Of a stretch of DNA of 39,935 bases, positions 17,672 to 26,059 are shown piece by piece. A model generated the notes under the pieces. That model searched no databases and was not told where the DNA came from. It worked only from the letters and a program-made list of their open reading frames with translations. A program made the translations under genes and the position numbers. Origin of the DNA: UBA4285 sp050944355 (GTDB taxonomy: Bacteria; Bacillota; Clostridia; Lachnospirales; Lachnospiraceae); assembly GCA_050944355.1 (NCBI GenBank), contig JBMNQX010000016.1, forward strand, positions 1-39,935, written 5' to 3'. Each line of letters begins with the position of its first letter. The first letter of the stretch is position 1.

Positions 17672-18394
17672 GTGAAAGCAACAGGAAAAATTTTGCCGAT
17701 TCTGAGACGCTGCGTGGATGTGACGATGAGCGTTTTGTTTTTTGCGCTCCTGTCGTTCACGTACACGGGGACGCGTCTGCACGAGCTCTTCGGCATCCTG
17801 CTCGGTGTGGCGTTTGTTCTGCATCAGCTGCTGAATCTGCGCTGGTACCGGTCTCTTGTGCGCGGGCGGTACACGGCCGCGAGGTGGCTCAGCGTTATTC
17901 TGGACCTGGGGCTGCTCGCTGACATGATTCTGCTGATCGTCAGCGGTATTTCGATGGGGCAGGAAATCATCCCGTCCGGCCTGATTCCGATAAAACGGAG
18001 CACGGCGGTGATGATGCACATTGTCTGCGGGTATCTGGGTTTTGTGCTCGCCGGGGCGCATCTTGGGCTGCACGCCGGACTGATCCCCTGGCCTTTAGGG
18101 CGCAAAAGGAAGACAAAAGCTCAGGGTGCTTCGGGTGAAGACTCCGGGCAAATGTCCGGGAGAAAGATCAGACTGCTGGTGCAGATTCTGGCGTCCGCTT
18201 TGGGCGTCGTCGGTCTTGTCCGGGAGAATTTTTTCCTGTATATCAGCGGAAGAGCCCATTTTGTGATGCCGCTTTATGACAATCCGGTGTGGATTTACAT
18301 CGCGGAGCTCGTGTGCATCTGGATCCTGGCGGCGTCGATAACAGAGGGGATTCAGACGGCGCTGACCCGGAAAGGACGCCGCAAAAAGTCGTGA
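17672..18394 (+). CDS. DUF4405-type membrane protein, cytochrome b561-like
   Basis: A 240-residue membrane protein with about six helices. His-containing helices show FGILLGVAFVLHQLLNLRWY and STAVMMHIVCGYLGFVLAG with AHLGLHAGL. These are consistent with the DUF4405 family, thought to be a di-haem b-type electron-transfer membrane domain. The start is GTG at 17672, 9 bases after the LysR stop, so the two are likely cotranscribed. The last part contains a Lys/Gly-rich loop and two more helices. A membrane cytochrome would fit electron flow to the exported flavodoxin lipoprotein. Haem binding is inferred from family resemblance only. Confidence 0.8.
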   Translation: MKATGKILPILRRCVDVTMSVLFFALLSFTYTGTRLHELFGILLGVAFVLHQLLNLRWYRSLVRGRYTAARWLSVILDLGLLADMILLIVSGISMGQEIIPSGLIPIKRSTAVMMHIVCGYLGFVLAGAHLGLHAGLIPWPLGRKRKTKAQGASGEDSGQMSGRKIRLLVQILASALGVVGLVRENFFLYISGRAHFVMPLYDNPVWIYIAELVCIWILAASITEGIQTALTRKGRRKKS

Positions 18395-18417
18395 CCAGCA
18401 TACAAATACAGAAATCT

Positions 18418-18452
18418 GAGGCAGCGGAGTATTCATCTGCTGCTCTTTTTTT
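18418..18452 (+). terminator. Intrinsic terminator after the LysR-DUF4405 unit
   Basis: GCAGCGGA pairs with TCTGCTGC (one G-U pair) across a 7-base loop, followed by TC and a run of seven T. It begins 24 bases after the DUF4405 stop. Confidence 0.8.
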
Positions 18453-18530
18453 GCGCACAAACAGCAAAGCGCCGGTATGGCGGCCGGCCGATCGGCTTAT
18501 AAAATTCAGCATACAAAATGTGAATAACTG

Positions 18531-18575
18531 CTTGCGGAAACGATATTGTACTTTCGCCCGCCTCCTGTGTAGCAT
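18531..18575 (+). promoter_or_regulatory. ATATTGTAC-box promoter upstream of the EFR1 gene
   Basis: ATATTGTAC (18543-18551) is followed after exactly 18 bases by TAGCAT (18570-18575). CTTGCGGAAACG precedes it, like the sequence at 15750. The transcript would start about 80 bases before the EFR1 ATG. Confidence 0.65.
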
Positions 18576-18659
18576 GAAAGGTGAAATAAGGATCGTTTAT
18601 GCGCCGTGACGGACGGATTCGGCCGGGCGGCAGCATTCTGAAAACAGGGAGGAACAGAG

Positions 18660-19505
18660 ATGGTATTTTATTTTTCCGCGACGGGGAACAGTTTATATGC
18701 GGCCCGGTATCTCGATGAAGACACGGTGAGTATTCCGCAGGTCATTCACAGGAAAAATCTGACGTTTCAGGCGGAACGCATCGGAATCTGCGCGCCGGTC
18801 TACGGACACGAAATGCCGCAGATGGTTAAAGAATTTATCCGCAAGGCGACATTTGATACGGATTATCTCTATCTGATCCTCACCTACGGAAACCGGCACG
18901 CCAATGCGGTCGAGCTGGCGGAAAATGTTCTGGCTTCTGCCGGCAAAAAGGCGGCGTACATCCGGACACTTCTGATGGTCGACAATTTTCTTCCCGCATT
19001 TGACATGGAGCAGCAGTGCCGTCTGGACAAGCATGTCGACGAACAGCTTGAGGCGATCCGGTCCGACATTCTGTCAGGCCGCCGCGAGATTGAATATGTC
19101 TCCGCGGCCGACAGACAGGCGCACGAGAACTATCTGAAAGGCGTCCGGAACCAGCCGGAAACCGTGTGGGCAAGCTTTGACTTTACGGATACGTGCATCG
19201 GCTGCGGCATCTGCACGAGAGTCTGCCCGGCCGGCTGCATCCATCTTGAAGACGGCCGCGCGGTGCGCACCGGTAAGAACTGTCAGGCCTGCATGGCCTG
19301 CATACAGGCGTGCCCGGAAATGGCGATCCGCATGAACCCGGTTCTGGGCTTCAAAGAGCCGAATCCGAACGCGCGCTACCGCAATGAGCACGTGTCACTC
19401 ACGGATCTGGTCAGGGCAAACTGGCAGAAAAAAGAAACGGAATCGATTTCAGACATGACAAATGCTGTTCCCGACGACAGGATGCGGGAGGTGAAATATG
19501 GCTGA
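18660..19505 (+). CDS. EFR1-type protein: flavodoxin domain plus two 4Fe-4S clusters
   Basis: 281 residues. The N-terminal flavodoxin-like domain starts YFSATGNSLYAARYL (FMN loop) with ICAPVYGHEMPQMV. The C-terminal part has two ferredoxin motifs, CIGCGICTRVCPAGC at about 178-192 and CQACMACIQACPEM at about 210-223, each of the CxxCxxCxxxC type. Such EFR1 proteins are common in Clostridia and join flavin and iron-sulphur electron transfer in one chain. The partner is unknown. AACAGGGAGGAACAGAG lies right before the ATG. The gene end overlaps the next gene by 8 bases, so the EFR1 protein and the esterase lipoprotein are translationally linked. Confidence 0.93.
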   Translation: MVFYFSATGNSLYAARYLDEDTVSIPQVIHRKNLTFQAERIGICAPVYGHEMPQMVKEFIRKATFDTDYLYLILTYGNRHANAVELAENVLASAGKKAAYIRTLLMVDNFLPAFDMEQQCRLDKHVDEQLEAIRSDILSGRREIEYVSAADRQAHENYLKGVRNQPETVWASFDFTDTCIGCGICTRVCPAGCIHLEDGRAVRTGKNCQACMACIQACPEMAIRMNPVLGFKEPNPNARYRNEHVSLTDLVRANWQKKETESISDMTNAVPDDRMREVKYG

Positions 19506-21480
19506 TCGGCGCAGAACGAGGAGTCTGGCCGCCTTCGTGCTGATCAGTTCGCTTCTCGGCGGCTGCGCGCAGGCCCCGCAGACAGCGGAGAGTACGACAG
19601 GCCGCGCGGCGGACGGTTCGACGGGGTCGACATCACAGACAGAAACGGTACAGACTGATACAGAATCTGAGGAAACAGACATGACGGAAGAATCGGCAGC
19701 GGCAGCAGGCCCGTATACAGAAGATACGCCAATCGATGAAGTGCGAAATGATCCGGTCTTCGAGGATTACGGCCGGCTTCTGTTTCCCGTCGATGAAGGG
19801 TATATGAGCGGGGATACGCTGGGGACCTTGCAGCTTGCCTGGTACACGGACATTCAGCCGGCGAAAACCGTGGAAATCGTCAACAGCCTGTATGAGCGCG
19901 CCGCATCCGGCGAGCAGATTTTCTTTGACATCTATACGGACGAAGAAAAGAGTGAGGACCCTGAAAAGATAAACACCGGCCTTTTCTTTTTCCGCGGAGA
20001 TTCGGGGGCTGAGACGGCGATTGTGAATGCCGGAGGCGGCTTCGCGTACGTGGGCGCCATGCAGGACAGTTTTCCGGTGGCGCTGGAGCTGTCGAAAATG
20101 GGTTACAACGCATTTGCCCTGATTTACCGTCCGGGCGCCGGGACGGCCTGCGAGGATCTCTCGCGCGCAATTGCCTGGCTTTCGGATCACGCGGAAGAAC
20201 TCGGCATCGACATGGACGGATATTCACTCTGGGGCGGCTCCGCCGGAGCCCGGATGGCCGACTGGGTCGGCACGGAAGGAACGGAAGCTTTCGGTGAGGA
20301 GGCGTATCCGAAGCCGGCGGCGATTGTCATGCAGTACACGGGGCTCTCGGAAGTGACGGGCGATGAGCCGCCCACGTATGCCAACGTCGGGACGGCGGAC
20401 GGAATCGCCAATTATCAGACGATGCAGCGGCGCATCGAAGAGCTGCAGTCCCTGGGAATCGACGCCGAAATTGAGGTGTTTGAAGGGCTCGGCCATGGCT
20501 TCGGACTGGGTACGGGCACCGTCGCGGAAGGCTGGGTAGACCATGCGGTGGCGTTCTGGGAGGAACATTTGCCATCCTCGGACAATGTCAACGCGAGTAT
20601 CCGGATTCCGGACTCGATTGAGGAGATTCCGGACGAATATTTTGAGCCGGCGGAGGAAGGCGGTACGCTCGAGGATCTGTATTATCAGACGTGGGAGTCG
20701 TTTTCCTATGATGAGCAGACGACGCCGCTCACCAAACACGCGGTCGTCTATCTCCCGCCGGGGTACCAGCCGGATAAAAAGTACAACGTGTTTTATCTGA
20801 TGCACGGCGGATGGAGCAATGAGACGACGGCGCTCGGCACGCCGGATTCGCCGGGCGCGTTTAAGAATGTGCTGGACAACGCGATTCTCGCCGGCGAGAT
20901 CGGGCCGCTGATTGTCGTCTGTCCGACGTACAACAACACGAACGAGAACGGTCAGGATTCCGACAATTTCTCTCTGGCGCTGCGCCTGACGGATCAGTAT
21001 CATCAGGAGCTGGTAAATGATCTGATGCCCGCCGTGGAAGGCAAATACAGTACCTGGGCCGGGGGCACGACTCCGGAAGACTTTGAGGCGTCCCGGGATC
21101 ACCGGGCGTTCGGCGGTTTCTCGATGGGCTCAGTCGCCACGTGGCACACGTTCCAGTATTGTCTTCCGTATTTTCACTATTTTCTCCCGATGAGCTGCGG
21201 AACCTCTCTTGACGACGAGACGATTGAAAGCGCCGCCGAAGGGTGGGACCCATCCGATTATTTTGTATTTGTGATGACCGGTACGGAAGATTTCGCTTAT
21301 TCGTATGATGTGGCCCGGACGGAATATATGGCGTCAACCCCGTACTTTACCGAAGGAGAGAACTTTGCGTTTCTCGTCAAAGAAGGCTATATTCACGACG
21401 GCACGGCAGCTTCCGAATACACGTACAACGGCATGAAGGCGTTTTTCCCGGGAACGGGAAATTCAGATGCTGCGGAGTAA
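19498..21480 (+). CDS. Two-domain alpha/beta-hydrolase esterase lipoprotein
   Basis: 660 residues. A lipoprotein signal peptide ends at LLGGC (residue 22-23), followed by a Ser/Thr linker. Domain 1 (about 60-360) is an alpha/beta hydrolase with AIVNAGGGFAYVGAMQDS as oxyanion region and GGSAGARMA giving Ser at about 248 (acyl-esterase type). Domain 2 (about 400-655) is a CE1/feruloyl-esterase-like fold with YLMHGG and FGGFSMGSVATW giving Ser at about 542. It is surface-anchored and probably removes acetyl or feruloyl-type groups from plant glycans or other esters. Two catalytic serines in one chain suggest dual activity. It overlaps the EFR1 gene by 8 bases. A paralogue of domain 2 is at 26439. 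Confidence 0.9.
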   Translation: MADRRRTRSLAAFVLISSLLGGCAQAPQTAESTTGRAADGSTGSTSQTETVQTDTESEETDMTEESAAAAGPYTEDTPIDEVRNDPVFEDYGRLLFPVDEGYMSGDTLGTLQLAWYTDIQPAKTVEIVNSLYERAASGEQIFFDIYTDEEKSEDPEKINTGLFFFRGDSGAETAIVNAGGGFAYVGAMQDSFPVALELSKMGYNAFALIYRPGAGTACEDLSRAIAWLSDHAEELGIDMDGYSLWGGSAGARMADWVGTEGTEAFGEEAYPKPAAIVMQYTGLSEVTGDEPPTYANVGTADGIANYQTMQRRIEELQSLGIDAEIEVFEGLGHGFGLGTGTVAEGWVDHAVAFWEEHLPSSDNVNASIRIPDSIEEIPDEYFEPAEEGGTLEDLYYQTWESFSYDEQTTPLTKHAVVYLPPGYQPDKKYNVFYLMHGGWSNETTALGTPDSPGAFKNVLDNAILAGEIGPLIVVCPTYNNTNENGQDSDNFSLALRLTDQYHQELVNDLMPAVEGKYSTWAGGTTPEDFEASRDHRAFGGFSMGSVATWHTFQYCLPYFHYFLPMSCGTSLDDETIESAAEGWDPSDYFVFVMTGTEDFAYSYDVARTEYMASTPYFTEGENFAFLVKEGYIHDGTAASEYTYNGMKAFFPGTGNSDAAE

Positions 21481-21525
21481 GAGCCAGGGGCCGGCAGGCG
21501 GAAAACAGAAACTGTATGACATTTG

Positions 21526-21590
21526 AAAATCCCCCGCATCCGGCGGACAGGAAAGGATTCCTGTTGAACCGAAAGATGCGGGGGGATTTT
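21526..21590. terminator. Bidirectional terminator between esterase and alcohol dehydrogenase
   Basis: AAAATCCCCCCGCATC-type arms (21526-21540 and 21575-21590) pair over 15 bases around a smaller GGACAGGAA/TTCCTGT stem. Both ends carry A/T runs, so it can stop the plus-strand esterase transcript and the minus-strand dehydrogenase transcript. Confidence 0.88.
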
Positions 21591-21612
21591 ATTTGTTGAT
21601 ACGTTTCTTTTG

Positions 21613-22800
21613 TCAGATGCACTCGAGCAGAATCTGATACAGTTCGTCGGCCGTGAACTGACGGGCGCAGCCCGGTGTGATGATGGTGCTGTCGGCGACC
21701 TTGCGCAGCAGATCCTTGTCCGTCGGATCCGGGCTGCCCGGGCGGAGATTTTCCTTCAGGGCCGTCAGGGACGTCGGCAGTCCGATTTCCCGGATATAGG
21801 CGGCCAGGGCGTCGATTCCGGCGAGGGCAAGCTGCGTGTCTGTGCGGCCGTCCCTCGACAGATGCCACACTTCCCCGGCAAACCGCACGAACTTGGCCAT
21901 GTTGTCATTTGCCAGGTGGCGGTACACGACCGGGTGAATGACGGCGAGTCCCTGTCCGTGATTGCAGTCGGTGTAAGCGCCCAGCTGATGTTCCAGCATA
22001 TGATTCTGAAAATCCGTCTGCTTGCCGAGTTTCAGGATTCCGTTTTCCGCCATGGAAGAATCCCACATCAGCTCAGAGCGTGCCTTCAGATCTTTCGGGT
22101 CCCGGATCATCGCTCTTGTGTTCGCGATGACATTACGCATGACGGCTTCGTTGATTTCGTCGGATACATTGCTTTCCGACGGCTTGCCGAAGTAGGTCTC
22201 CATGCAGTGTGAGAGCGTGTCAAAAGCCCCGGAGACGGCCTGTTTCATGGGAACGCTCAGCGTATAGGCCGGATCGAGAACGGCAAATGAGGCAAGGGCC
22301 CCGGCCATTCCGTTTTTCTGGTGAGTTTTCTCATTTGTGATGACGGCCCCGCTGTTCATCTCTGATCCGGTGCCGGACACGGTGGTGACGGCGCCCATCG
22401 GGACAAATTCTGTCGGGAAGCGGTGCTCCGTGAACTCTTCCGACCAGATGTCAGCATCCATCCGCGCCTGCGCGCTGACGATCTTGCAGCAGTCGATGAC
22501 CGAGCCGCCGCCCGCGGCGAGAATAAAATCGATCTGGTTTGCTTTTACAAGCGCCGCGCCTTCCTGTACTTTTTCATAAGTGGGATTGGCCATGATGCCG
22601 CTGAATTCGGTCACGGTTTTTCCGGCTTGCTTCAGCTGTTCCATGATGGCGTCATAGATGCCGTTTCGTTTGATCGAACCGCCGCCATAGGCGAGCAGCA
22701 CCCGCGGGCCGAAGTGGGAAAGCTCGGAACTCAGCGCGGTTTTCAGAGCGCCCTCGCCAAAATATACGACGGGCATACCTGCATATTTGAAAGTGTTCAA
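21613..22800 (-). CDS. Iron-containing alcohol dehydrogenase (YqhD/butanol dehydrogenase type)
   Basis: A 395-residue group III dehydrogenase that reduces aldehydes with NAD(P)H. GGGSVIDCCKIV is the cofactor loop and VSGTGSEMNSGAVITN the conserved middle. Metal ligands are the Asp/His set in AVSGAFDTLSHCMETY, FQNHMLEHQLGAY and NHGQGLAVIHP. The start is TTG at 22800 with GGAGG 6 bases upstream. There is no better in-frame ATG before the conserved FGEGAL segment. It would act with the two adjacent aldo/keto reductases in clearing or fermenting carbonyl compounds. It shares strand orientation with them but has a 120-bp gap. Confidence 0.94.
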   Translation of the reverse strand: MNTFKYAGMPVVYFGEGALKTALSSELSHFGPRVLLAYGGGSIKRNGIYDAIMEQLKQAGKTVTEFSGIMANPTYEKVQEGAALVKANQIDFILAAGGGSVIDCCKIVSAQARMDADIWSEEFTEHRFPTEFVPMGAVTTVSGTGSEMNSGAVITNEKTHQKNGMAGALASFAVLDPAYTLSVPMKQAVSGAFDTLSHCMETYFGKPSESNVSDEINEAVMRNVIANTRAMIRDPKDLKARSELMWDSSMAENGILKLGKQTDFQNHMLEHQLGAYTDCNHGQGLAVIHPVVYRHLANDNMAKFVRFAGEVWHLSRDGRTDTQLALAGIDALAAYIREIGLPTSLTALKENLRPGSPDPTDKDLLRKVADSTIITPGCARQFTADELYQILLECI

Positions 22801-22920
22801 AATGACCCTCCTTTACGAAAGCGCTGGACAGGCGGAACCTTCTTAGGATTCGCCGCCGGCGCACTTTGCACTCCTGTTTTCTGTCATTGTAAAAATTCAA
22901 AAGAAAGCTGTAAAGACGTA

Positions 22921-23772
22921 TCAGTCATGCACTTTGATCGAGTGGAGAAGCTGTACGAAAGCGGGATCAAAATGGTTGACGATTTCGCTGTGTCCGATGT
23001 CCAGCGCGGATATCTGCTTCATTTCGTCGTCTGTCAGAGAGAAATCCCAGACATCCAGGTTCTGGATCATGCGTTCTTTGTGGACGGACTTCGGAATGAC
23101 AGAGACGTCGCGCTGAATGTTCCAGCGCAGTGCGACCTGAGCGGCCGTCTTGCCATATCGCTTTCCGATCTCCGTCAGAGTCGGATTCTGAAACAGGTTG
23201 TGGCGCCCTTCGGCAAACGGCGCCCAGGCCTGCGGCACGACGCCGTAGTGCTTCATGATTTCCAGGTTGCCCGGCTGCTGGAAGAACGGATGCAGTTCCA
23301 CCTGATTTACCATCGGGCGGATCCGGACCGTCTCGCAGATGTCGGTGATCACGTGCGGGTAGCAGTTGGCCATGCCGATGGCGCGCACTTTTCCGGCCTC
23401 ATAGGCTTCCTCCAGCGCTCTCCACGCGCCGATATAGTCGCCGACCGGCTGGTGCAGCAGCACCAGGTCGAGATACGAAAATCCCAGTTCGTTAAGCATC
23501 CGGTCGATCGCTTTGGCCGCCGCCCCGTAACTGTTGTCCTGTACCCAGACCTTCGAGGTCACGAAGATATCTTCTCTTGGAATGCCGGACGCGCGGACGG
23601 CGTCACCGACGGCCTTCTGGTTGCCGTAGACCTGGGCGGTATCGATCTGACGATATCCGACTTCCAGGGCGTCGAGCACGGCCTGACGGCAGACATCGTA
23701 ATCCGGGACCTGATAGACGCCGAAGCCTTCCTGCGGCATCGTCACGCCATTTGACAGTGTAAGAATATTCAT
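22921..23772 (-). CDS. Aldo/keto reductase (first of two)
   Basis: A 283-residue NAD(P)H-dependent reductase of the AKR TIM-barrel family. The catalytic tetrad is visible as Asp and Tyr in RQIDTAQVYGN, Lys in VTSKVW and His in LVLLHQP. The nucleotide-binding end has VIPKSVHKERM and the closing LTDDEMKQIS. It reduces aldehydes or ketones, with natural substrate unknown. No good ribosome binding site lies directly before its ATG. Instead a 12-codon reading frame behind AAAGGAG overlaps the start (ATGA), which may couple translation. It is paralogous to the next gene upstream and probably derives from duplication. Confidence 0.93.
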   Translation of the reverse strand: MNILTLSNGVTMPQEGFGVYQVPDYDVCRQAVLDALEVGYRQIDTAQVYGNQKAVGDAVRASGIPREDIFVTSKVWVQDNSYGAAAKAIDRMLNELGFSYLDLVLLHQPVGDYIGAWRALEEAYEAGKVRAIGMANCYPHVITDICETVRIRPMVNQVELHPFFQQPGNLEIMKHYGVVPQAWAPFAEGRHNLFQNPTLTEIGKRYGKTAAQVALRWNIQRDVSVIPKSVHKERMIQNLDVWDFSLTDDEMKQISALDIGHSEIVNHFDPAFVQLLHSIKVHD

Positions 23773-23808
23773 GGATTGATCACAGGATGTATTCCTGACA
23801 AATACATC
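23769..23808 (-). promoter_or_regulatory. Possible leader ORF and hairpin controlling the aldo/keto reductase start
   Basis: On the minus strand AAAGGAG is followed by ATG (23805-23807) and a 12-codon frame, MYLSGIHPVINP. Its TGA overlaps the reductase ATG by four bases. Within it GATGTATT and AATACATC (23786-23808) form a perfect 8-bp stem with loop TGTCAGG. The spacing from GGAG to the leader ATG is short (3 bases), so translation of the leader is plausible but unproven. Confidence 0.4.
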
Positions 23809-23914
23809 GGCTCCTTTCTTTGTATCTGGTTCTGCCCGGGACGTTTTATCAGGGCGTTTCTTTGCAGCGCAGACCGCCTTCGCCGGGCAGTGCGGTCAGG
23901 AAATTGTGCGCCGC

Positions 23915-24763
23915 TTATGCCTGCGCGTTGAAGTCGGGCGCCATGTGCAGGTAGCCCTGCAGAGCTGTTTCGGTCGCCGTGTAGTAGCGCTTGTGCCTGT
24001 TAAGACCGTCGATCGCTTTCATTTCATCGTCACTCAGGCTGAAATCGAAGAGATCGATGTTGTCTTTGATGTGCTGCGGATTGCGTGAGCCCGGGATCAC
24101 GATGTTTCCGGACTGAATGTGCCAGCGCAGTATAATCTGCGCGCTTGATTTGTGATATTTGTCAGCCAGTTTCGTGAACAGCGGCTCGCGGATCAGGGAC
24201 GCGTCGCCGTGTCCCAGCGGATACCAGGCCATGATCCGGGCACCGAAAGTGTCCAGGAATGCCTTCAGTTCTTTCTGCGCCTCGTACGGATGTGCCTCAA
24301 CCTGTATGACAGCCGGTTTGATGTGGACATCCTTCAGGAATGATTTGAGGGTTTCCCCTTCGAAATTCGAAAGTCCGATGGAGCGCACTTTGCCGGCTTT
24401 CACCGCGTCTTCCATCGCCTGGTACGCGTGCTGCGTGTCCCCGACCGGCTGGTGCAGAAACAGCAGATCGATGTAATCAGTTCCGAGCCGCTTCAGAGTG
24501 TCATCAATGGCGCTCTCGGCGCTGCCGTAGATGCTTGGCCACAGCTTGGTCGACACGTAAATGTCTTCCCGCTTTACGCCCGCTTTTTTGATGCCGCGGC
24601 CGACGGCCTTTTCGTTCATATACGCATTTGCGGTGTCGACCATGGTGTAGCCGTTGGTAAATGCCTGGAATACTGCCTCTTCCGCGTCCTCCGGGGACAT
24701 CAGAAATGTGCCGATGCCGACAGCCGGAATTCTGGTTCCGTTATTCAGGGTAAATGTTTCCAT
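23915..24763 (-). CDS. Aldo/keto reductase (second of two)
   Basis: A 282-residue AKR-family reductase beginning METFTLNNGTRIPAVGIGTF. Asp and Tyr lie in DTANAYMNEKAVG, Lys in VSTKLW and His in LLFLHQP. NIVIPGSRNPQHIKDN is the cofactor-phosphate loop. The ATG at 24763 is preceded by AGGAGGT 7 bases upstream. The frame stays open further into the repeat array, but that part is low-complexity repeat translation and not coding. A GC-rich hairpin at about 24812-24833 followed by TTT lies in the leader and might attenuate transcription. Likely role: NAD(P)H-dependent carbonyl reduction together with the neighbouring enzymes. Confidence 0.94.
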   Translation of the reverse strand: METFTLNNGTRIPAVGIGTFLMSPEDAEEAVFQAFTNGYTMVDTANAYMNEKAVGRGIKKAGVKREDIYVSTKLWPSIYGSAESAIDDTLKRLGTDYIDLLFLHQPVGDTQHAYQAMEDAVKAGKVRSIGLSNFEGETLKSFLKDVHIKPAVIQVEAHPYEAQKELKAFLDTFGARIMAWYPLGHGDASLIREPLFTKLADKYHKSSAQIILRWHIQSGNIVIPGSRNPQHIKDNIDLFDFSLSDDEMKAIDGLNRHKRYYTATETALQGYLHMAPDFNAQA

Positions 24764-24942
24764 TCGATTGACCTCCTGCAGAACAAAACTGCTTTTTTGA
24801 TATGTAAACCCCGCAGCCGCAGAGGACTGCGGGCATTCACTTTTCTCTGCAGTTTCAGTATACGAGAAGAAAGAGGGAAGAAACAGAATCAAAGCTGCAT
24901 AGGAGTATTCAAATGATGAATAGAAAAATTTGAGGGGAAGGC

Positions 24943-25565
24943 GGCATCGAAAGCCGTCGAAAAAGGCGCCGCCCGATGACATGCCAGGCCTGTGAATAGC
25001 AAGCTGGCATCGGGCGGCGTCCAAAACCTACTCACCCGATGCTTTCTGCTGGCCTGAAGAGTTGTGGTGGCATCGGAAGCCATTGAAAAAAGCCTCGCCC
25101 GATGCCAAACCAGGTCCGTGAATAGCAAGCTGGCATCGGGCAGCGTCCAAAACTTGCTTACCCGATGCCTTCTGCTGGCCTGAAGAGTTGTGGTGGCATC
25201 GGAAGCCATTGAAAAAAGCCTCGCCCGATGTCAAACCAGGTCCGTGAATAGCAAGTTGGCATCGGGCAACGCCCAAAACCTGCTCACCCGATGCTTTCTG
25301 CTGGCCTGAAGAGTTGTGGTGGCATCGGAAGCCATTGAAAAAAGCCTCGCCCGATGCCAAACCAGGTCCGTGAATAGCAAGTTGGCATCGGGCAGCGTCC
25401 AAAACTTGCTTACCCGATGCCTTCTGCTGGCCTGAAGAGTTGTGGTGGCATCGGAAGCCATTGAAAAAAGCCTCGCCCGATGACACGTCAGGCCTGTGAA
25501 TAGCAAGCTGGCATCAGGCAGCGTCCAAAACTTGCTCACCCGATGCCTATCGCCGATCAGAAAAG
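24943..25565. repeat. 126-bp tandem repeat array, nearly five units, with internal hairpins
   Basis: Units start at 24943, 25069, 25195, 25321 and 25447 with GGCATCG(G/A)AAGCC, an exact 126-bp period. Inside most units CCGATGCC and GGCATCGG pair across AATAGCAAG to give a stem of up to 11 bp, and a second CCCGATGC...GGCATCGG pair follows. Units 1 and 3 agree against units 0, 2 at several sites (for example TTGCTTACC against CTCACC), so the true duplication step may be 252 bp. Open frames across it are by-products of a period divisible by three. No gene lies in 24764-25580. Confidence 0.93.
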
Positions 25566-25580
25566 CCGCTGCCTATGATT

Positions 25581-26059
25581 TCATATTTTCCGGCGGGAGC
25601 GGATGGCTTTCACGAGTCCGACGACAAGTGTGATCAGTCCGCTGAACAGAAAGAGATATCCGATGGGCAGATAAAAGAAATTTTCGTGCAGAATCCCCTC
25701 GGCGTCGATGTACTCGACGGATACGGATTTCAGAATGAAGCAGAGCAGACCGGCGGCCATCAGCAGAGCGCCGGTTCTGAGAATTTTCTGCGCTGTTTTC
25801 AGGCGCCTGTTTTCGCTGCCGTCTTCAATGAGTTTTTCGGTGATGTCATTCATAGGTTCGCTGCCTCCCAGCATCAGTTCGTCCAGTGTGACGGAATAGA
25901 ACCGGGACAGGCGGATAACCGTTTCCAGATCCGGGGGAGATTTTTGTTGTTCTCCCAGTTTGATATGGCCTGCCGCGAAACGCCGAGTTCCCGGGCAACC
26001 TGCTCCTGCGTCAGGTGCTTTTCTTCCCGCAGCTGCCGGAGCTTTTCTGAAAATTCCAT
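25581..26059 (-). pseudogene. Xre-type helix-turn-helix regulator with two membrane helices, frameshifted
   Basis: The N-terminal helix-turn-helix starts MEFSEKLRQLREEKHLTQEQ with VARELGVSRQAISNWENNKN in one frame. The family continuation PDLETVIRLSRFYSVTLDEL and the membrane tail ILRTGALLMAAGLLCFIL, YLPIGYLFLFSGLITLVVGL lie in another frame. The junction is a run of five C (minus strand) at 25933-25937, and a single-base change there would restore a normal ~160-residue protein. In the present sequence the product stops early or runs out of frame. It may be a true mutation, a phase-variable tract or a sequencing error. The start at 26059 follows AAAGGAAC. It is divergent from the esterase gene. 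Confidence 0.8.

Noticed and set aside
22423..23754. 443-residue plus-strand frame opposite the dehydrogenase and first aldo/keto reductase
   Set aside because: Runs across two real minus-strand genes and their gap, with shadow-type composition.
24811..24834. Attenuator hairpin before the second aldo/keto reductase
   Set aside because: The stem is short and only three T follow, so it is mentioned with the gene but not called a terminator.
24943..25565. Long open frames (100-150 codons) across the 126-bp array, including extension of the second aldo/keto reductase
   Set aside because: They exist only because 126 is divisible by three. They lack ribosome binding sites and known domains, and appear in more than one frame.
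25932..25938. Programmed -1 ribosomal frameshift in the Xre gene
   Set aside because: The sequence lacks a proper X-XXY-YYZ slippery heptamer and no downstream pseudoknot was seen. A simple indel is more likely.
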